Below are positions 6,301 to 14,563 of a DNA stretch of 41,578 nucleotides, one piece after another. The DNA is from DAOPKN01 sp035391225 (GTDB lineage Bacteria > Thermotogota > Thermotogae > MWEM01). The translations under genes were made by a program, and so were the position numbers. How positions within the stretch are numbered: the first letter of the stretch is position 1; each line of letters begins with the position of its first letter. The stretch lies in contig DAOPKN010000018.1 in assembly GCA_035391225.1 (NCBI GenBank), positions 1 to 41,578 on the forward strand. Direction: 5' to 3'. The notes below the pieces were generated by a model. The model was not told the DNA's origin. It ran no database searches and saw only the letters and a program-made list of their open reading frames with translations.

Positions 6301-7929
6301 TTAAAAAGTGCGTACCACGCGGAAACCGACCCCGGAAGAACTGCTGCGCGGATCACCGTAGAAGCGAAAGGACACACGGCAGCTGCGGGCATAGTAGTAC
6401 CAGTTGCCACCGCGCTGCACGCGGCTCGAGCCACTGCTGGGGCCCACCGGGTTTCGCACCGCTCCGGTGGGGTAAAAACCGTACCAGTCATGGCACCATT
6501 CGAAGACGTTTCCACTCATGTCGTACAGTCCAAGTTCGTTGGCCTTTTTCTGCGCAACGGGGTGGGTGTCGCCCCCGTTCGCCATGATTACATCCCAATC
6601 CCTTTCGTGGTCGTCGCCTTCCAGCAACACCATTCCCGAGTTTCGCCAGTACCAACCCACTTCGTCGAGGTTATCGCTGCCCGCGTACCGGGTGTTTCGC
6701 GTTGCGTTTTGCCCTCCCCGGGCCGCGTACTCCCACTCCGCCTCGGTAGGCAAACGGAAACCCACTACCTTCGCGGGGTCTGTGGTCTTGTTTCCCAGGG
6801 CATCCAAAAGGTTCCCATCGCGATCGTACGCGTGTGGAAGGTCTGCCTGCTCACTCAGCCAATTGCAGTATTCCACCGCACCCCACCACGTGACTTCCAT
6901 CACCGGATGATCCGCACGCGGCTCCGGAACGGCGAAATGGGAGTCTTGGAAGGAGAGGTCGCTGTCCCCGAAGGTGGTATCCAACAGTTCCATCCCATTG
7001 TAGCTTCCGTAGCGGCTTACACGCCTGCTGTTCAGGAAAGACACGTACTGCTCGTTGGTCACCTCCGTTTGACCAATCCAGAAACCGTGGTCCAGCGTTA
7101 CGGTGTGTAGCGGCTGCTCGTCGTCGTCCCCTTCGCTATCGTTCCGGGTGTTTCCCGCCAGGAAACTTCCCGGTTCTACCGCTACCAGTCCTTCAGGAAC
7201 GAGCGCGGGTTTGTTCTCGGGGTACTCTACCCGCGGAACGGACGCACCAATCACGAGGATTTGCCCTCCCTGGTGATGGGTACGCTCGGTGAAGTACCGG
7301 GCAAGTTCCACCACGGAGAGCTTACCATTCCCGTCGCTGTCTGCTTCGCCGGAAAAAGCCTGGCGCAAGTAGTAGGTTACAATGCCGCCCTGTCCTCCTT
7401 GCGACGGGGTACCGGTCATCACAAGCACCGAAGCGGCTTGCGAAAGCGCGGGATTCGCCGAAACGCTGCCGGGGGTTTGCTGTACCCCGACAGAAGCGGG
7501 TGCATACAGATCGAGAAAAACCATCGCGTTTCCGGGAAAGGTTTGCAGTATCTGCCCCAACTGCTCTTGGGTTACCACGTACCGTTGCCCGCCCGGGTCC
7601 GAATGGTACGTGCATAGGCTCCATTGCGGCTGTTCCTTCGTCAAAATGCCCCGCCCGGAGAAGAAAACGAAGAGGGAATCTCCGGGACCGCAGGAAGCGG
7701 AAAGCACGCGCAATTCCTCCAAGATATCATCCGGGCCCACCCGCCCCGAAAGAAACTGGGTGCCGTATCCCATTTCCATGAGGAACTTCTGGAGTTGCGT
7801 GGCATCTCTCACCGGCGCGTCCAGTGCATCCAGGTAGCGATACGAATCGATGCCCACGAGCACGGCGTAATCCGCCGCAAGCGCAAGAAAACCAACCGAT
7901 AGCAAGAAAGCGAAGAAAAAGCGTTTCAT
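6301..7929 (-). CDS. Secreted catalytically dead caspase-like domain fused to a formylglycine-enzyme-like (SUMF) domain
   Basis: The 542-aa protein has a signal peptide (MKRFFFAFLLSVGFLALA). Residues 20-235 follow the caspase/peptidase C14 p20 fold (AVLVGIDSYRYLDAL, then SLFVFFSGRG, then NAMVFLDLY). The catalytic His of the SGHG motif is Arg93 and the Cys of the DAC(Y/F)SG motif is Tyr142, so both catalytic residues are lost. An EF-hand-like loop, DSDGNGKLSVVE (about 198-209), sits near the end of this domain. Residues 245-542 form an FGE-sulfatase/SUMF1-type domain (GFRLPTEAEWEYAARGG, GNVFEWCHDW, RVQRGGNW, GFRVVR). It lacks the C-terminal Cys pair of true formylglycine-generating enzymes, so a binding role is more likely than catalysis. 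The ATG at 7929 follows a G-rich Shine-Dalgarno. Confidence 0.85.
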   Translation of the reverse strand: MKRFFFAFLLSVGFLALAADYAVLVGIDSYRYLDALDAPVRDATQLQKFLMEMGYGTQFLSGRVGPDDILEELRVLSASCGPGDSLFVFFSGRGILTKEQPQWSLCTYHSDPGGQRYVVTQEQLGQILQTFPGNAMVFLDLYAPASVGVQQTPGSVSANPALSQAASVLVMTGTPSQGGQGGIVTYYLRQAFSGEADSDGNGKLSVVELARYFTERTHHQGGQILVIGASVPRVEYPENKPALVPEGLVAVEPGSFLAGNTRNDSEGDDDEQPLHTVTLDHGFWIGQTEVTNEQYVSFLNSRRVSRYGSYNGMELLDTTFGDSDLSFQDSHFAVPEPRADHPVMEVTWWGAVEYCNWLSEQADLPHAYDRDGNLLDALGNKTTDPAKVVGFRLPTEAEWEYAARGGQNATRNTRYAGSDNLDEVGWYWRNSGMVLLEGDDHERDWDVIMANGGDTHPVAQKKANELGLYDMSGNVFEWCHDWYGFYPTGAVRNPVGPSSGSSRVQRGGNWYYYARSCRVSFRFYGDPRSSSSGVGFRVVRTF

Positions 7930-7974
7930 CCCGTTCCCCCCCGAAAATGGATGATGTTCCTAAGGCTCTGCTCC

Positions 7975-7980
7975 ATTGTA
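7975..7980 (-). promoter_or_regulatory. Extended -10 promoter for the caspase-like gene
   Basis: The minus strand reads TGATACAAT, 46 nt upstream of the ATG at 7929. The -35 region (7998-8003) does not resemble TTGACA. It suggests that the caspase-like gene can be transcribed separately from the gene hidden by the gap. Confidence 0.5.
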
Positions 7981-8007
7981 TCACAATTTGACCTGGAGGC
8001 TCTGTGT

Positions 8008-8107
8008 NNNNNNNNNNNNNNNNNNNNNNNNNNNNNNNNNNNNNNNNNNNNNNNNNNNNNNNNNNNNNNNNNNNNNNNNNNNNNNNNNNNNNNNNNNNNN
8101 NNNNNNN
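8008..8107. other. Assembly gap of 100 N
   Basis: There are exactly 100 unknown bases, the usual placeholder for a scaffold join of unknown length. The real distance could be far longer. The intergenic stretch from 7930 to 8316 holds this gap, an extended -10 promoter on each side of it (both minus strand), the first five codons of a minus-strand gene at 8122, and the leader of the serpin gene. Confidence 0.95.
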
Positions 8108-8122
8108 GAGGATTTTTTTCAT
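8108..8122 (-). CDS. First five codons of a gene truncated by the gap (exported protein?)
   Basis: On the minus strand GGAGG followed by TTGCG and ATG at 8122-8120 starts a frame reading MKKIL before the N run. A lysine-rich start turning hydrophobic is what a signal peptide would look like. An extended -10 (TGGTACAAT, 8191-8196) lies about 70 nt upstream. The rest of the gene must lie in the missing sequence between here and the caspase-like gene. Confidence 0.45.
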
Positions 8123-8190
8123 CGCAACCTCCGCGATTCCTTGGAAACTGTACCAGCACTTTTTGCAAAACAGGGGGTCCCCCACGCGTT

Positions 8191-8196
8191 ATTGTA
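8191..8196 (-). promoter_or_regulatory. Extended -10 promoter for the gap-truncated gene
   Basis: The minus strand reads TGGTACAAT, identical to the -10 elements at 9572 and 20805. No -35 consensus is seen. It points to the MKKIL start at 8122. Confidence 0.5.
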
Positions 8197-8316
8197 CCAC
8201 TTTTTCCTCGGGGGAGTGCCAGCGCGAACGGCACACGAGAACAGCCTTTTGCCCTTTTTTCGTCATGTAATGTGGGTGCGATTTTTACAGCCCAAAAAAG
8301 GAAGGAGTGAATCCTC

Positions 8317-9543
8317 TTGAAGAACGTTGGAACGATGTTGCTGCTGGGGTTGCTTTGCCTCACGGGTACTTCGACTTTCGCAACGGGACCATCGGACATG
8401 CAAAAGCTTGTGGATGGCAATTCTACCTTTGCCCTCGAACTCTACCACAGCCTCACGAACAGCATGGAGGGAAACTTGGTTTTCTCCCCGTACAGCATTT
8501 CCACAGCCCTGGGGATGGTATATGCGGGGGCTCGAGGCGATACGGAAACGCAAATGGCGCAAACCCTCCATTTCACCCTTCCCCAAGACCGGTTGCATGA
8601 AGCCTTCCAGCAATTGCAACAGGAACGCGAGCAACTCGTATCCGGGGGTGATGTGGAACTCAAGGTGGCAAATTCTCTCTGGCCCCAGACAGGGTACCCG
8701 TTTTTGGGCGACTATATCCGCCTCCTGGAAAAAGACTACGGGGTTTGGGTCACTCCACTTGATTACACGGGGGATGCAGAAACCGCCCGGAACATCATCA
8801 ACGAATGGGTGAACCAGCGGTTGAACGGGCGGATTCCCGAGCTCATTGCCCGGGGAATGCTCGACCCGCTTACCCGTCTGGTACTGGTGAACACCATTTT
8901 TGTACATGCAGACTGGCGTTTCCCCTTTTCCAACGAAAAGACCAAGGAACAGCCTTTCTTCGTTTCACCAGGCCAGGCCGTTTCCGCCGAAATGATGTAC
9001 CAGCAAAACACGTTCCGCTACGCAGCGAGTGAGGGGGTTCAGGTACTGGAACTGCCCTACCGTGGAAATTCTCTCTCGATGCTCGTGGTGCTTCCCAACC
9101 AGCAAATGGGGCTAACTGGTCTGCAAAGATTGCTCAGCTTGGAGGAACTGCGGAAGTGGGAAGGCCAGTTGTCATCGCAGAAAGTGGATGTCTACCTCCC
9201 CAAGTTCCATGGAGATTCCAAGTTGGGTCTCAACGAGGTGTTGGCTTCCATGGGGATGCAAGACGCCTTCGATGCCTCCCGGGCAGATTTCTCGGGCATG
9301 GATGGAAGGGTAGGCTGGCTGTACATCAGCCAGGTGATCCACCAGGCCTTCATCGACGTGGAAGAGAGAGGAACCGAGGCGGGAGCCGCCACCGCAGTCA
9401 TTATGTCCCGTTCCACGGCCTTCGGGCCCACCTCTTCCCCCGTGGAATTCCGCGCGGATCACCCCTTCCTTTTCCTGATCCGGGAAAATTCCACCGGGAG
9501 TATTCTTTTCCTGGGGCACGTGGTAGATCCGACGTTGGAATAG
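8317..9543 (+). CDS. Secreted serpin (inhibitory-type serine protease inhibitor)
   Basis: The 408-aa protein is full length for the serpin family, whose members trap serine or cysteine proteases by inserting the cleaved reactive loop into a beta-sheet. It has a TTG start at 8317 behind AGGAAGGAG (8299-8307) and a signal peptide (MLLLGLLCLTGTSTFA). Family motifs are NLVFSPYSISTALGM, NTIFVHADWRFPF, the hinge VEERGTEAGAATAVIM and the C-terminal ADHPFLFLIRENSTGSILFLG. The small-residue hinge (G-T-E-A-G-A-A-T) is the mark of an inhibitory serpin. The loop from the hinge glycine to HPF is about six residues longer than in alpha-1-antitrypsin, so the P1 residue is uncertain; Met, Arg and Phe all lie in the plausible stretch IMSRSTAFG. 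It follows the assembly gap and is divergent from the truncated gene. Confidence 0.95.
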   Translation: MKNVGTMLLLGLLCLTGTSTFATGPSDMQKLVDGNSTFALELYHSLTNSMEGNLVFSPYSISTALGMVYAGARGDTETQMAQTLHFTLPQDRLHEAFQQLQQEREQLVSGGDVELKVANSLWPQTGYPFLGDYIRLLEKDYGVWVTPLDYTGDAETARNIINEWVNQRLNGRIPELIARGMLDPLTRLVLVNTIFVHADWRFPFSNEKTKEQPFFVSPGQAVSAEMMYQQNTFRYAASEGVQVLELPYRGNSLSMLVVLPNQQMGLTGLQRLLSLEELRKWEGQLSSQKVDVYLPKFHGDSKLGLNEVLASMGMQDAFDASRADFSGMDGRVGWLYISQVIHQAFIDVEERGTEAGAATAVIMSRSTAFGPTSSPVEFRADHPFLFLIRENSTGSILFLGHVVDPTLE

Positions 9544-9549
9544 AGGTGC

Positions 9550-9577
9550 TTCAAAGCGAAACAAACTGTGGTACAAT
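9550..9577 (+). promoter_or_regulatory. Promoter of the small Cys-rich gene
   Basis: TACAAT at 9572-9577 has a TGG extension, and TTCAAA (9550-9555) lies 16 nt upstream as a possible -35. The element is 46 nt before the GTG at 9623. Confidence 0.5.
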
Positions 9578-9622
9578 TCCTGTTGGGATTGGATTCCCAG
9601 AAGAACACGGGGAGGAAAGCGC

Positions 9623-9913
9623 GTGGATAGCTACTCGAAGGATATTTTATCCAAACAGATGACCATCTCGGAGATCCAAAAGAAATGGAACGTACCCCCA
9701 GACCGTGCCGTGCGCCTTTTTTGCCGCGCAACGGGAAGTCGCCGCCCCAATACCGACCACCTGGACCAGTGGAGTAAGCAGGTGTTGCGGAAAATTTCCC
9801 TCCGGACATCGCCTTCCACCCAGGATTGCTGTGGGGGACATTGCGAGGGTGGGGGTTGCGACCACTCGGATCACTCCTCCGGTTGCGGAGGGTGTTCTGG
9901 TTGTCATTCCTAA
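9623..9913 (+). CDS. Small protein with a helical N-terminus and a Cys/His-rich tail
   Basis: The 96-aa protein starts at GTG 9623 with GGGGAGG (9609-9615) at ideal spacing. Residues 1-62 look helical and basic (MTISEIQKKWNVPPDRAVRLF resembles a helix-turn-helix opening, by eye only). Residues 69-96 are a low-complexity tail rich in Gly, with seven Cys and four His, including CCGGHC and CGGCSGC. Such tails usually bind transition metals. I recognise no family. It has its own promoter and terminator, so it is an independently regulated unit. It could be a metal-sensing regulator, a metallochaperone or a metal store. No metal transporter lies next to it. Confidence 0.8.
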   Translation: MDSYSKDILSKQMTISEIQKKWNVPPDRAVRLFCRATGSRRPNTDHLDQWSKQVLRKISLRTSPSTQDCCGGHCEGGGCDHSDHSSGCGGCSGCHS

Positions 9914-9941
9914 AAAAAGCCCCGTTACCGGGGCTTTTTTT
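9912..9941. terminator. Bidirectional terminator between convergent genes
   Basis: A7-GCCCCG (9912-9924), a TTAC loop and CGGGGC (9929-9934) followed by a long T run form a hairpin with an A tract on one side and a T tract on the other, so it works on both strands. It overlaps the stop codon of the Cys-rich gene and ends at the stop of the convergent membrane-protein gene. Confidence 0.9.
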
Positions 9942-10303
9942 TACTTTGCCTTGGGCTTGGGAGTAGGTTCTTTCTTCTTGTGAAAGAAACTGGCCACGAA
10001 CTCCAGGATCACACCGTAGCCGAATCCCACCAAAAAGGATAGCCAATCTGCGAAACCACTGGTGAGGAAAAAGGCCAGGCTCACCCCACCCCCAATCACC
10101 AACCCCCGCAAGTACGGATTGAGCTTGCCCGGGATGATCTTCCACTCTGCCGCAAGCCCCACGATCAAGCCCATGAGCAGGCGGTTGTACCACAGAGCCA
10201 GAAGCAAAAGCCCCCCGGAAACGCGCGCCTGCGCACCGATGATGCAGAAAACCCCCAGGATTCCGCCCAGGATGGTGGAAACGTACAATCGCTTGTTGTT
10301 CAT
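9941..10303 (-). CDS. Small integral membrane protein, unknown function
   Basis: The 120-aa protein has about four hydrophobic segments (near residues 8-25, 28-50, 66-85 and 87-107) and a basic, proline-rich cytosolic tail KKKEPTPKPKAK. No family is recognised. Its ATG (10303-10301) overlaps the TGA of the HD-GYP gene in an ATGA, so it is translationally coupled as the last gene of the Hsp70-like operon. This implies a role with those two proteins, perhaps as a membrane partner or channel-like component, but the sequence gives no direct clue. Confidence 0.8.
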   Translation of the reverse strand: MNNKRLYVSTILGGILGVFCIIGAQARVSGGLLLLALWYNRLLMGLIVGLAAEWKIIPGKLNPYLRGLVIGGGVSLAFFLTSGFADWLSFLVGFGYGVILEFVASFFHKKKEPTPKPKAK

Positions 10304-12450
10304 CTTTGCATCTCCCTCCTCTTTTCTCCTACCTCAACCCCACTTCTTTCCCTTTGCAACACGTTCAAGAAAACCCGGCTAAGAACGGGATCAAATTGCT
10401 TGCCCGATTGGCTTTTGATTTCCTCTATGGCTTGTAGTAGCGTCATTTTTTTGCGGTAGGGGCGGTCGCTGGTCATGGCGTCGTACGCATCCGCCAGCGT
10501 AATGATGCGTGATTCGAAGGGGATGCCTTCGCCTTTCAACCCTTCGGGATACCCAAAACCGTCCCAGCGCTCGTGGTGACTTTTCACCATCGATGCCAAT
10601 TCGCGCATGGTCTCGTCTTCGCGAAGTACATCCGCGCTCTTCTCGGGGTGCTTCTTGATCTCCCGGAATTCATCGGGGGTGAGGGGAGAAACCTTGTTGA
10701 GAATGGCTTGCGGGATGAAAATCTTCCCCACGTCGTGCACCAAGCTGGCCCAGTAAATCTTCCGAACTTGCTCCCGGGGAAGGCCCACTTCTTCCGCGAT
10801 GAGCACAGCGTAACGGGAAACCCGCTCAGAGTGTCCTCGCGTGTACAGGTCGTAGTACTCCAGCGCCTTCACCAGCGAGAGGATGATCTTCTTTTGGAAG
10901 TCGTCTTGGAACTTGGCGTGGCGCTTCAAAAGCAGAAACGCGGTACCTACGGTACTCAAAGCATCCATAATGCGGCGCGAACTCTCGGAAAAAAGCACCG
11001 GCGAATTCTTGCTGATATCCAGGGAAATGTTTCCGAGGAAATGGTCTCCCAGGGAAAAGGGAGCAATCAACGACTGCTTGAAGGGCTTCACGGCTTTTCG
11101 CAGTTTTTCACGAACGTCGGACTGGATTTCCTGGTCGTAGCGATCGTACAGGTTGTCGATGACCTGCACCGAATGCACCCGGTTGATATCTGCCGAATGC
11201 ATGGGGAGCTTGCGCAAAGTTTCCAGCTGGTACCCTATCGCTGCCACGAACCGCCAGCGATCACCTTCCACCAGGGAAACGGTACCGTAGTCTGCCTCGG
11301 GAATCAAGCTCTGCGCCGTCACCAGGAACTGCTGGAGGAAAGATTCTTCGTCCGCCTCGCGAATGCTTAGCTGCGACGTTAACTCGATGAGTTCGTCCAA
11401 GCGGCCCATGGATTGCTGGATTTCGAAGTACGCGCTTTCCAGCTCCTCGTTCATACTGGAAACTTCCTCGTTGAGATCCGCCAGTTCCCGGTTTTTTTGC
11501 ACCATTTGGCTCTCGCCCTGTTGCAGTTTTTCGTTGAGCTGCCGCATGGTTTCGTTGGAACGTTTCAGTTTGTCGTTGGATTCCAACAGGTCGCGGGTTT
11601 TCGTCTTGACCCGATGATTCAACCACAAAGCATTTCCCACCAAGAGAACCACGAGTGCACCCGCAATGAGCAGCACTTGCCCTACCCAGCGCGGAAAAAC
11701 CTCTACCCCGACACCCAGGTACTGGTTGATCAGGCGATGGTACAGCGAGTTGTCCTGTGCTTTTTGGCTGCGCAGGTACTCGTCCCAGGAAGGTATGAAG
11801 CTGGCGTTTTGGTCCCCCTCCAGGCGAAAAAGCATCCGGATTTCGCTGGGATTGAAGATGAGCGAAGAGGGGTATAACTTGTAAGCGGGTCCTTCCACCT
11901 CACCGAAGAGGCGTTCCACGACGGCTACATCCGCTCTGCCTTCCACAACCGCCTGGAAAACCGCGGGGTAGGAAGGTTCTTCCACGAAGGTGCACGAAAT
12001 CCCCAGGCGCTCGGCCAAAAAGCGTATCCCCTGCGGTCCCACGTAGGAGATTGCATTTTGGGCCACGGCCACCCTCTTCCCTTGAAGGTCGAAAAAGCTC
12101 TCCAGTTTCACACCCCGTTGTGAAAACACGTTTCCCCAACTGGAAATGATCGCCTGGTCGTTGTACGCGTACATTTTTTCCCGTTCCTCGGAGTAGGCGG
12201 CGGCGGCCACGGCATCTAACTCGCCGGAACGCAACTTGGAGAGAAGGTCTTCCCACAGGCCAAACTCGAATTCCACGGGAATGTCCGCCTTTTTGGAGAA
12301 ATCGTTGAGCAGTTCCACGTAGATCCCCGCGGGCTTGCCATCTTGCAGGTACACCAAGGGATACCCGTCGAAGATTCCCACCGAAAAAGAAAAGGCGATA
12401 AGGGAAAGCAATAGCAACACCGAAAAAAGGGCCGTGACGCGTATTCTCAT
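10300..12450 (-). CDS. Membrane receptor with periplasmic solute-binding domain, GAF and HD-GYP cyclic-di-GMP phosphodiesterase
   Basis: The true start is ATG 12450 (MRIRVTALFSVLL), giving 716 aa; a longer frame running into the upstream gene is not used. In order: signal anchor (5-24), an SBP_bac_3-type amino-acid-binding domain (about 25-250), a transmembrane helix (about 260-282), a signalling coiled coil with SSMNEELESAYFEI (M333), a GAF domain (about 375-510), and an HD-GYP domain. The last has H572-D573 in HDVGK, the HHERWDGFGYP motif and DAYDAMTSDRPYR. All hallmark residues of an active cyclic-di-GMP phosphodiesterase are present. Binding of a small molecule outside would adjust second-messenger hydrolysis inside. 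It overlaps both neighbours by 4 nt (ATGA). Confidence 0.93.
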   Translation of the reverse strand: MRIRVTALFSVLLLLSLIAFSFSVGIFDGYPLVYLQDGKPAGIYVELLNDFSKKADIPVEFEFGLWEDLLSKLRSGELDAVAAAAYSEEREKMYAYNDQAIISSWGNVFSQRGVKLESFFDLQGKRVAVAQNAISYVGPQGIRFLAERLGISCTFVEEPSYPAVFQAVVEGRADVAVVERLFGEVEGPAYKLYPSSLIFNPSEIRMLFRLEGDQNASFIPSWDEYLRSQKAQDNSLYHRLINQYLGVGVEVFPRWVGQVLLIAGALVVLLVGNALWLNHRVKTKTRDLLESNDKLKRSNETMRQLNEKLQQGESQMVQKNRELADLNEEVSSMNEELESAYFEIQQSMGRLDELIELTSQLSIREADEESFLQQFLVTAQSLIPEADYGTVSLVEGDRWRFVAAIGYQLETLRKLPMHSADINRVHSVQVIDNLYDRYDQEIQSDVREKLRKAVKPFKQSLIAPFSLGDHFLGNISLDISKNSPVLFSESSRRIMDALSTVGTAFLLLKRHAKFQDDFQKKIILSLVKALEYYDLYTRGHSERVSRYAVLIAEEVGLPREQVRKIYWASLVHDVGKIFIPQAILNKVSPLTPDEFREIKKHPEKSADVLREDETMRELASMVKSHHERWDGFGYPEGLKGEGIPFESRIITLADAYDAMTSDRPYRKKMTLLQAIEEIKSQSGKQFDPVLSRVFLNVLQRERSGVEVGEKRREMQR

Positions 12451-14546
12451 CTTTGTTCTCCTTCCCTCTTCCACCGGTGATCCACGAGATCCGAAAACTG
12501 GATGAACTCCAATTGTTCGTCGAGGAGCTGCTGCAACTTCTCCGCCAACTCCGGAAGTTTCTTCTCCATGTCCGCCAGGCGTTCGCCCTGGAATTCCAAG
12601 AAGGAGGAAGCCAATTGCTTGTGCACCATTTTTTGGATGGAACGCGGCGAAATTCCCGCCACTTTCAGGAACCAAGGGGCAAAAGAGATGGAATCCAACA
12701 GGGGCGTCAGCTTTTTCTTGCCTCCCATCAGCATTCCCAGGGTGGCCAACAACCCCAGCAGGAAACCCACCCCCCAACCAAGCGGCCCGGAAAGCAGCAA
12801 GGCAATTCCTCCTCCACCCAGAAGCGTTCCGGACACGGTGGCTGTTACCAGGCTGATCAACGCCGAAAACCTCTGGTAGAGCGTGTTTCCCGGCGAAAAA
12901 CCCAATGCCATGTCCCGGGGAAATCCCGAAGAATCCAATCCTGCCTGGGGGCGGATATGGACACGATTTTCGTCGAACCAGCGCTGCAACCGCATGCGGG
13001 TAACTTGCTCCACCGACTGCGCGTACGCCTGCTCGAAAGCCTGCTGGTAGGGTTCCAACTCATGTTGCAACCTCTTTAGCGTTCGTTCCAGCTCTTCCTT
13101 GAGCCGGCGCAGCTTCCCCCCTTGTTGCGAGAAAGCACAAATTTGGGCCACGATTTCGGTTTCCAAAATGGGCGATACACGGGAAACCCATTGTTCGAGG
13201 TGTTCCCGGAAAAGCTCCTGGTAGGTGGAGAGTAACTCCTTCACCAGTTGACCCCGAGTGGCCTTGAGTTCCTTTTTTACCTTTCGCTCGAATTGCCGCG
13301 CAGAGTAGATCATTCCCAACCCCCGCCCCACGGTGGATTCGGGGTCTGGGGAAGAGAAGATACGCGTTGCGGGAAAATTCTTCCCCACCATGTCCTGGAA
13401 AAACGGCCATCGACTGCTCCCTCCCGTGAGAAGGATCAGCGAGATGGAATCGGAGGTCAGCCCCAATTCTTCCTTCCCGAAAACCAAGGTGCGTTCGATC
13501 ATGTGCAACAGGTCCGCGGGTTGCGTTTCGGTGGCGTTTCGAAGTGCATCGGGTTCCACCGCCCGCTGCGCACTGCCCGCGGAAAAGTCTCGTTGCTGCA
13601 ACTCCCTTTGCAACGAGGACGTGGGAACGTAGTGTCGAGCCCTTTCGCAAAATTCGGCAGCTTCCGGCAAAAGGAAGTTGCCCAAAACGTGCGGACCAAA
13701 AGCAACGGTTTCCCGGTAGGGCTTGAAACGTCCACCCGCCAGGGCGGAGGAGTACTTCTCCTTGAGATTCTTGAAGAACACGCTGCGCAGGAAGCCTTCC
13801 AGGTTTTCGGCCCGGATACTGGCGCGGGCATCGGGGTTTTGCGCAAGGAACATCCCGTAGAAGAGGTCATCGAACAGGTACCCCCCCAGAACCGGTGCAC
13901 CCCAAACCTGCAAGGTTTTCATGTCTTTCATGTACGCCAGATCCAGTGTGCCCCCACCGAAATCGATCACCAAAACCCCCCGCCCGGCTTCTTCCCGAGT
14001 GATATCGCGGTGCACCAGGTGGTAGTACAGCGCTCCTTCCGGTTCCTGTTCAAACCGGGGGCTTTTCCCCGTGAGCGAGAGCAAAATGGCCTCCAAGCGT
14101 TGGCGATGGTTGTCGAACGCCCAACAGGGCACACCGACGATCCACTCCGCCTGCGGGTCGGGCATGGGTTGGGGGAAAAAATGTTGCTGCTGCAAGTAGG
14201 AAAACAGCGCCCGGAAAAAATCTTCGGTTTCCCGCCGGGACAAGTCATCAATCCCCAGGCTTTGCTTGAAGCCAGAGTGCAGGGAAAAATGCTTTCGTTC
14301 ACTGGCGGATAACGAATACCATTCTTCCAGGGCGGTTTTGCCAAAAGCCACCAGCGATTGGGCTTGGGTGTCGTACAACACCACGGAGGGAATCCCGCGG
14401 TCAGAAAAGATGCGAAAATCTTCCACCATGGGGTGCTTCTCCCCCACACTCACGTTGCTGATATGCGTGTTCGTGGTGCCGAAATCAATGCCATATGCAC
14501 GCACAATCTTCTCTTGGGCCACTGGTATTCGTTTTCGCCTCCCCAA
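12447..14546 (-). CDS. Membrane-anchored Hsp70/actin-fold ATPase
   Basis: The protein is up to 699 aa. The N-terminal half has Hsp70 nucleotide-binding motifs: phosphate-1 GIDFGTTNTH (19-28), phosphate-2 VIDFGGGTLDLA and the adenosine motif LILLTGGSSRW. There is no DnaK-type substrate-binding beta-sandwich. Instead a long coiled-coil stretch leads to two glycine-rich hydrophobic segments (LLGGGGIALLLSGPLGWG and FLLGLLATLGMLMGG) and a terminal coiled coil. It is therefore probably a membrane-tethered chaperone-like ATPase. The start is uncertain: TTG 14546, or GTG 14522 behind GGGGAGG (14538-14544) but 15 nt away. It is the first gene of a three-gene operon, coupled to the HD-GYP receptor by an ATGA overlap. 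Confidence 0.85.
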   Translation of the reverse strand: MGRRKRIPVAQEKIVRAYGIDFGTTNTHISNVSVGEKHPMVEDFRIFSDRGIPSVVLYDTQAQSLVAFGKTALEEWYSLSASERKHFSLHSGFKQSLGIDDLSRRETEDFFRALFSYLQQQHFFPQPMPDPQAEWIVGVPCWAFDNHRQRLEAILLSLTGKSPRFEQEPEGALYYHLVHRDITREEAGRGVLVIDFGGGTLDLAYMKDMKTLQVWGAPVLGGYLFDDLFYGMFLAQNPDARASIRAENLEGFLRSVFFKNLKEKYSSALAGGRFKPYRETVAFGPHVLGNFLLPEAAEFCERARHYVPTSSLQRELQQRDFSAGSAQRAVEPDALRNATETQPADLLHMIERTLVFGKEELGLTSDSISLILLTGGSSRWPFFQDMVGKNFPATRIFSSPDPESTVGRGLGMIYSARQFERKVKKELKATRGQLVKELLSTYQELFREHLEQWVSRVSPILETEIVAQICAFSQQGGKLRRLKEELERTLKRLQHELEPYQQAFEQAYAQSVEQVTRMRLQRWFDENRVHIRPQAGLDSSGFPRDMALGFSPGNTLYQRFSALISLVTATVSGTLLGGGGIALLLSGPLGWGVGFLLGLLATLGMLMGGKKKLTPLLDSISFAPWFLKVAGISPRSIQKMVHKQLASSFLEFQGERLADMEKKLPELAEKLQQLLDEQLEFIQFSDLVDHRWKREGEQR

Positions 14547-14563
14547 ATAGCGGCAGTTATGGT

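Noticed and set aside
6301..7190. Active formylglycine-generating enzyme
   Set aside because: The domain has the SUMF fold motifs, but the C-terminal Cys pair needed for oxidation is missing and no sulfatase gene is nearby.
8173..8183. GGGGGTCCCCC inverted repeat near the gap
   Set aside because: There is no loop, so it cannot form a hairpin, and it matches no known operator.
7727..8420. Frames crossing the N gap, including one with a CKKC motif
   Set aside because: Translation through unknown bases is meaningless. The CKKC lies upstream of a better start (8122) with a GGAGG and promoter, so it is most likely leader sequence.
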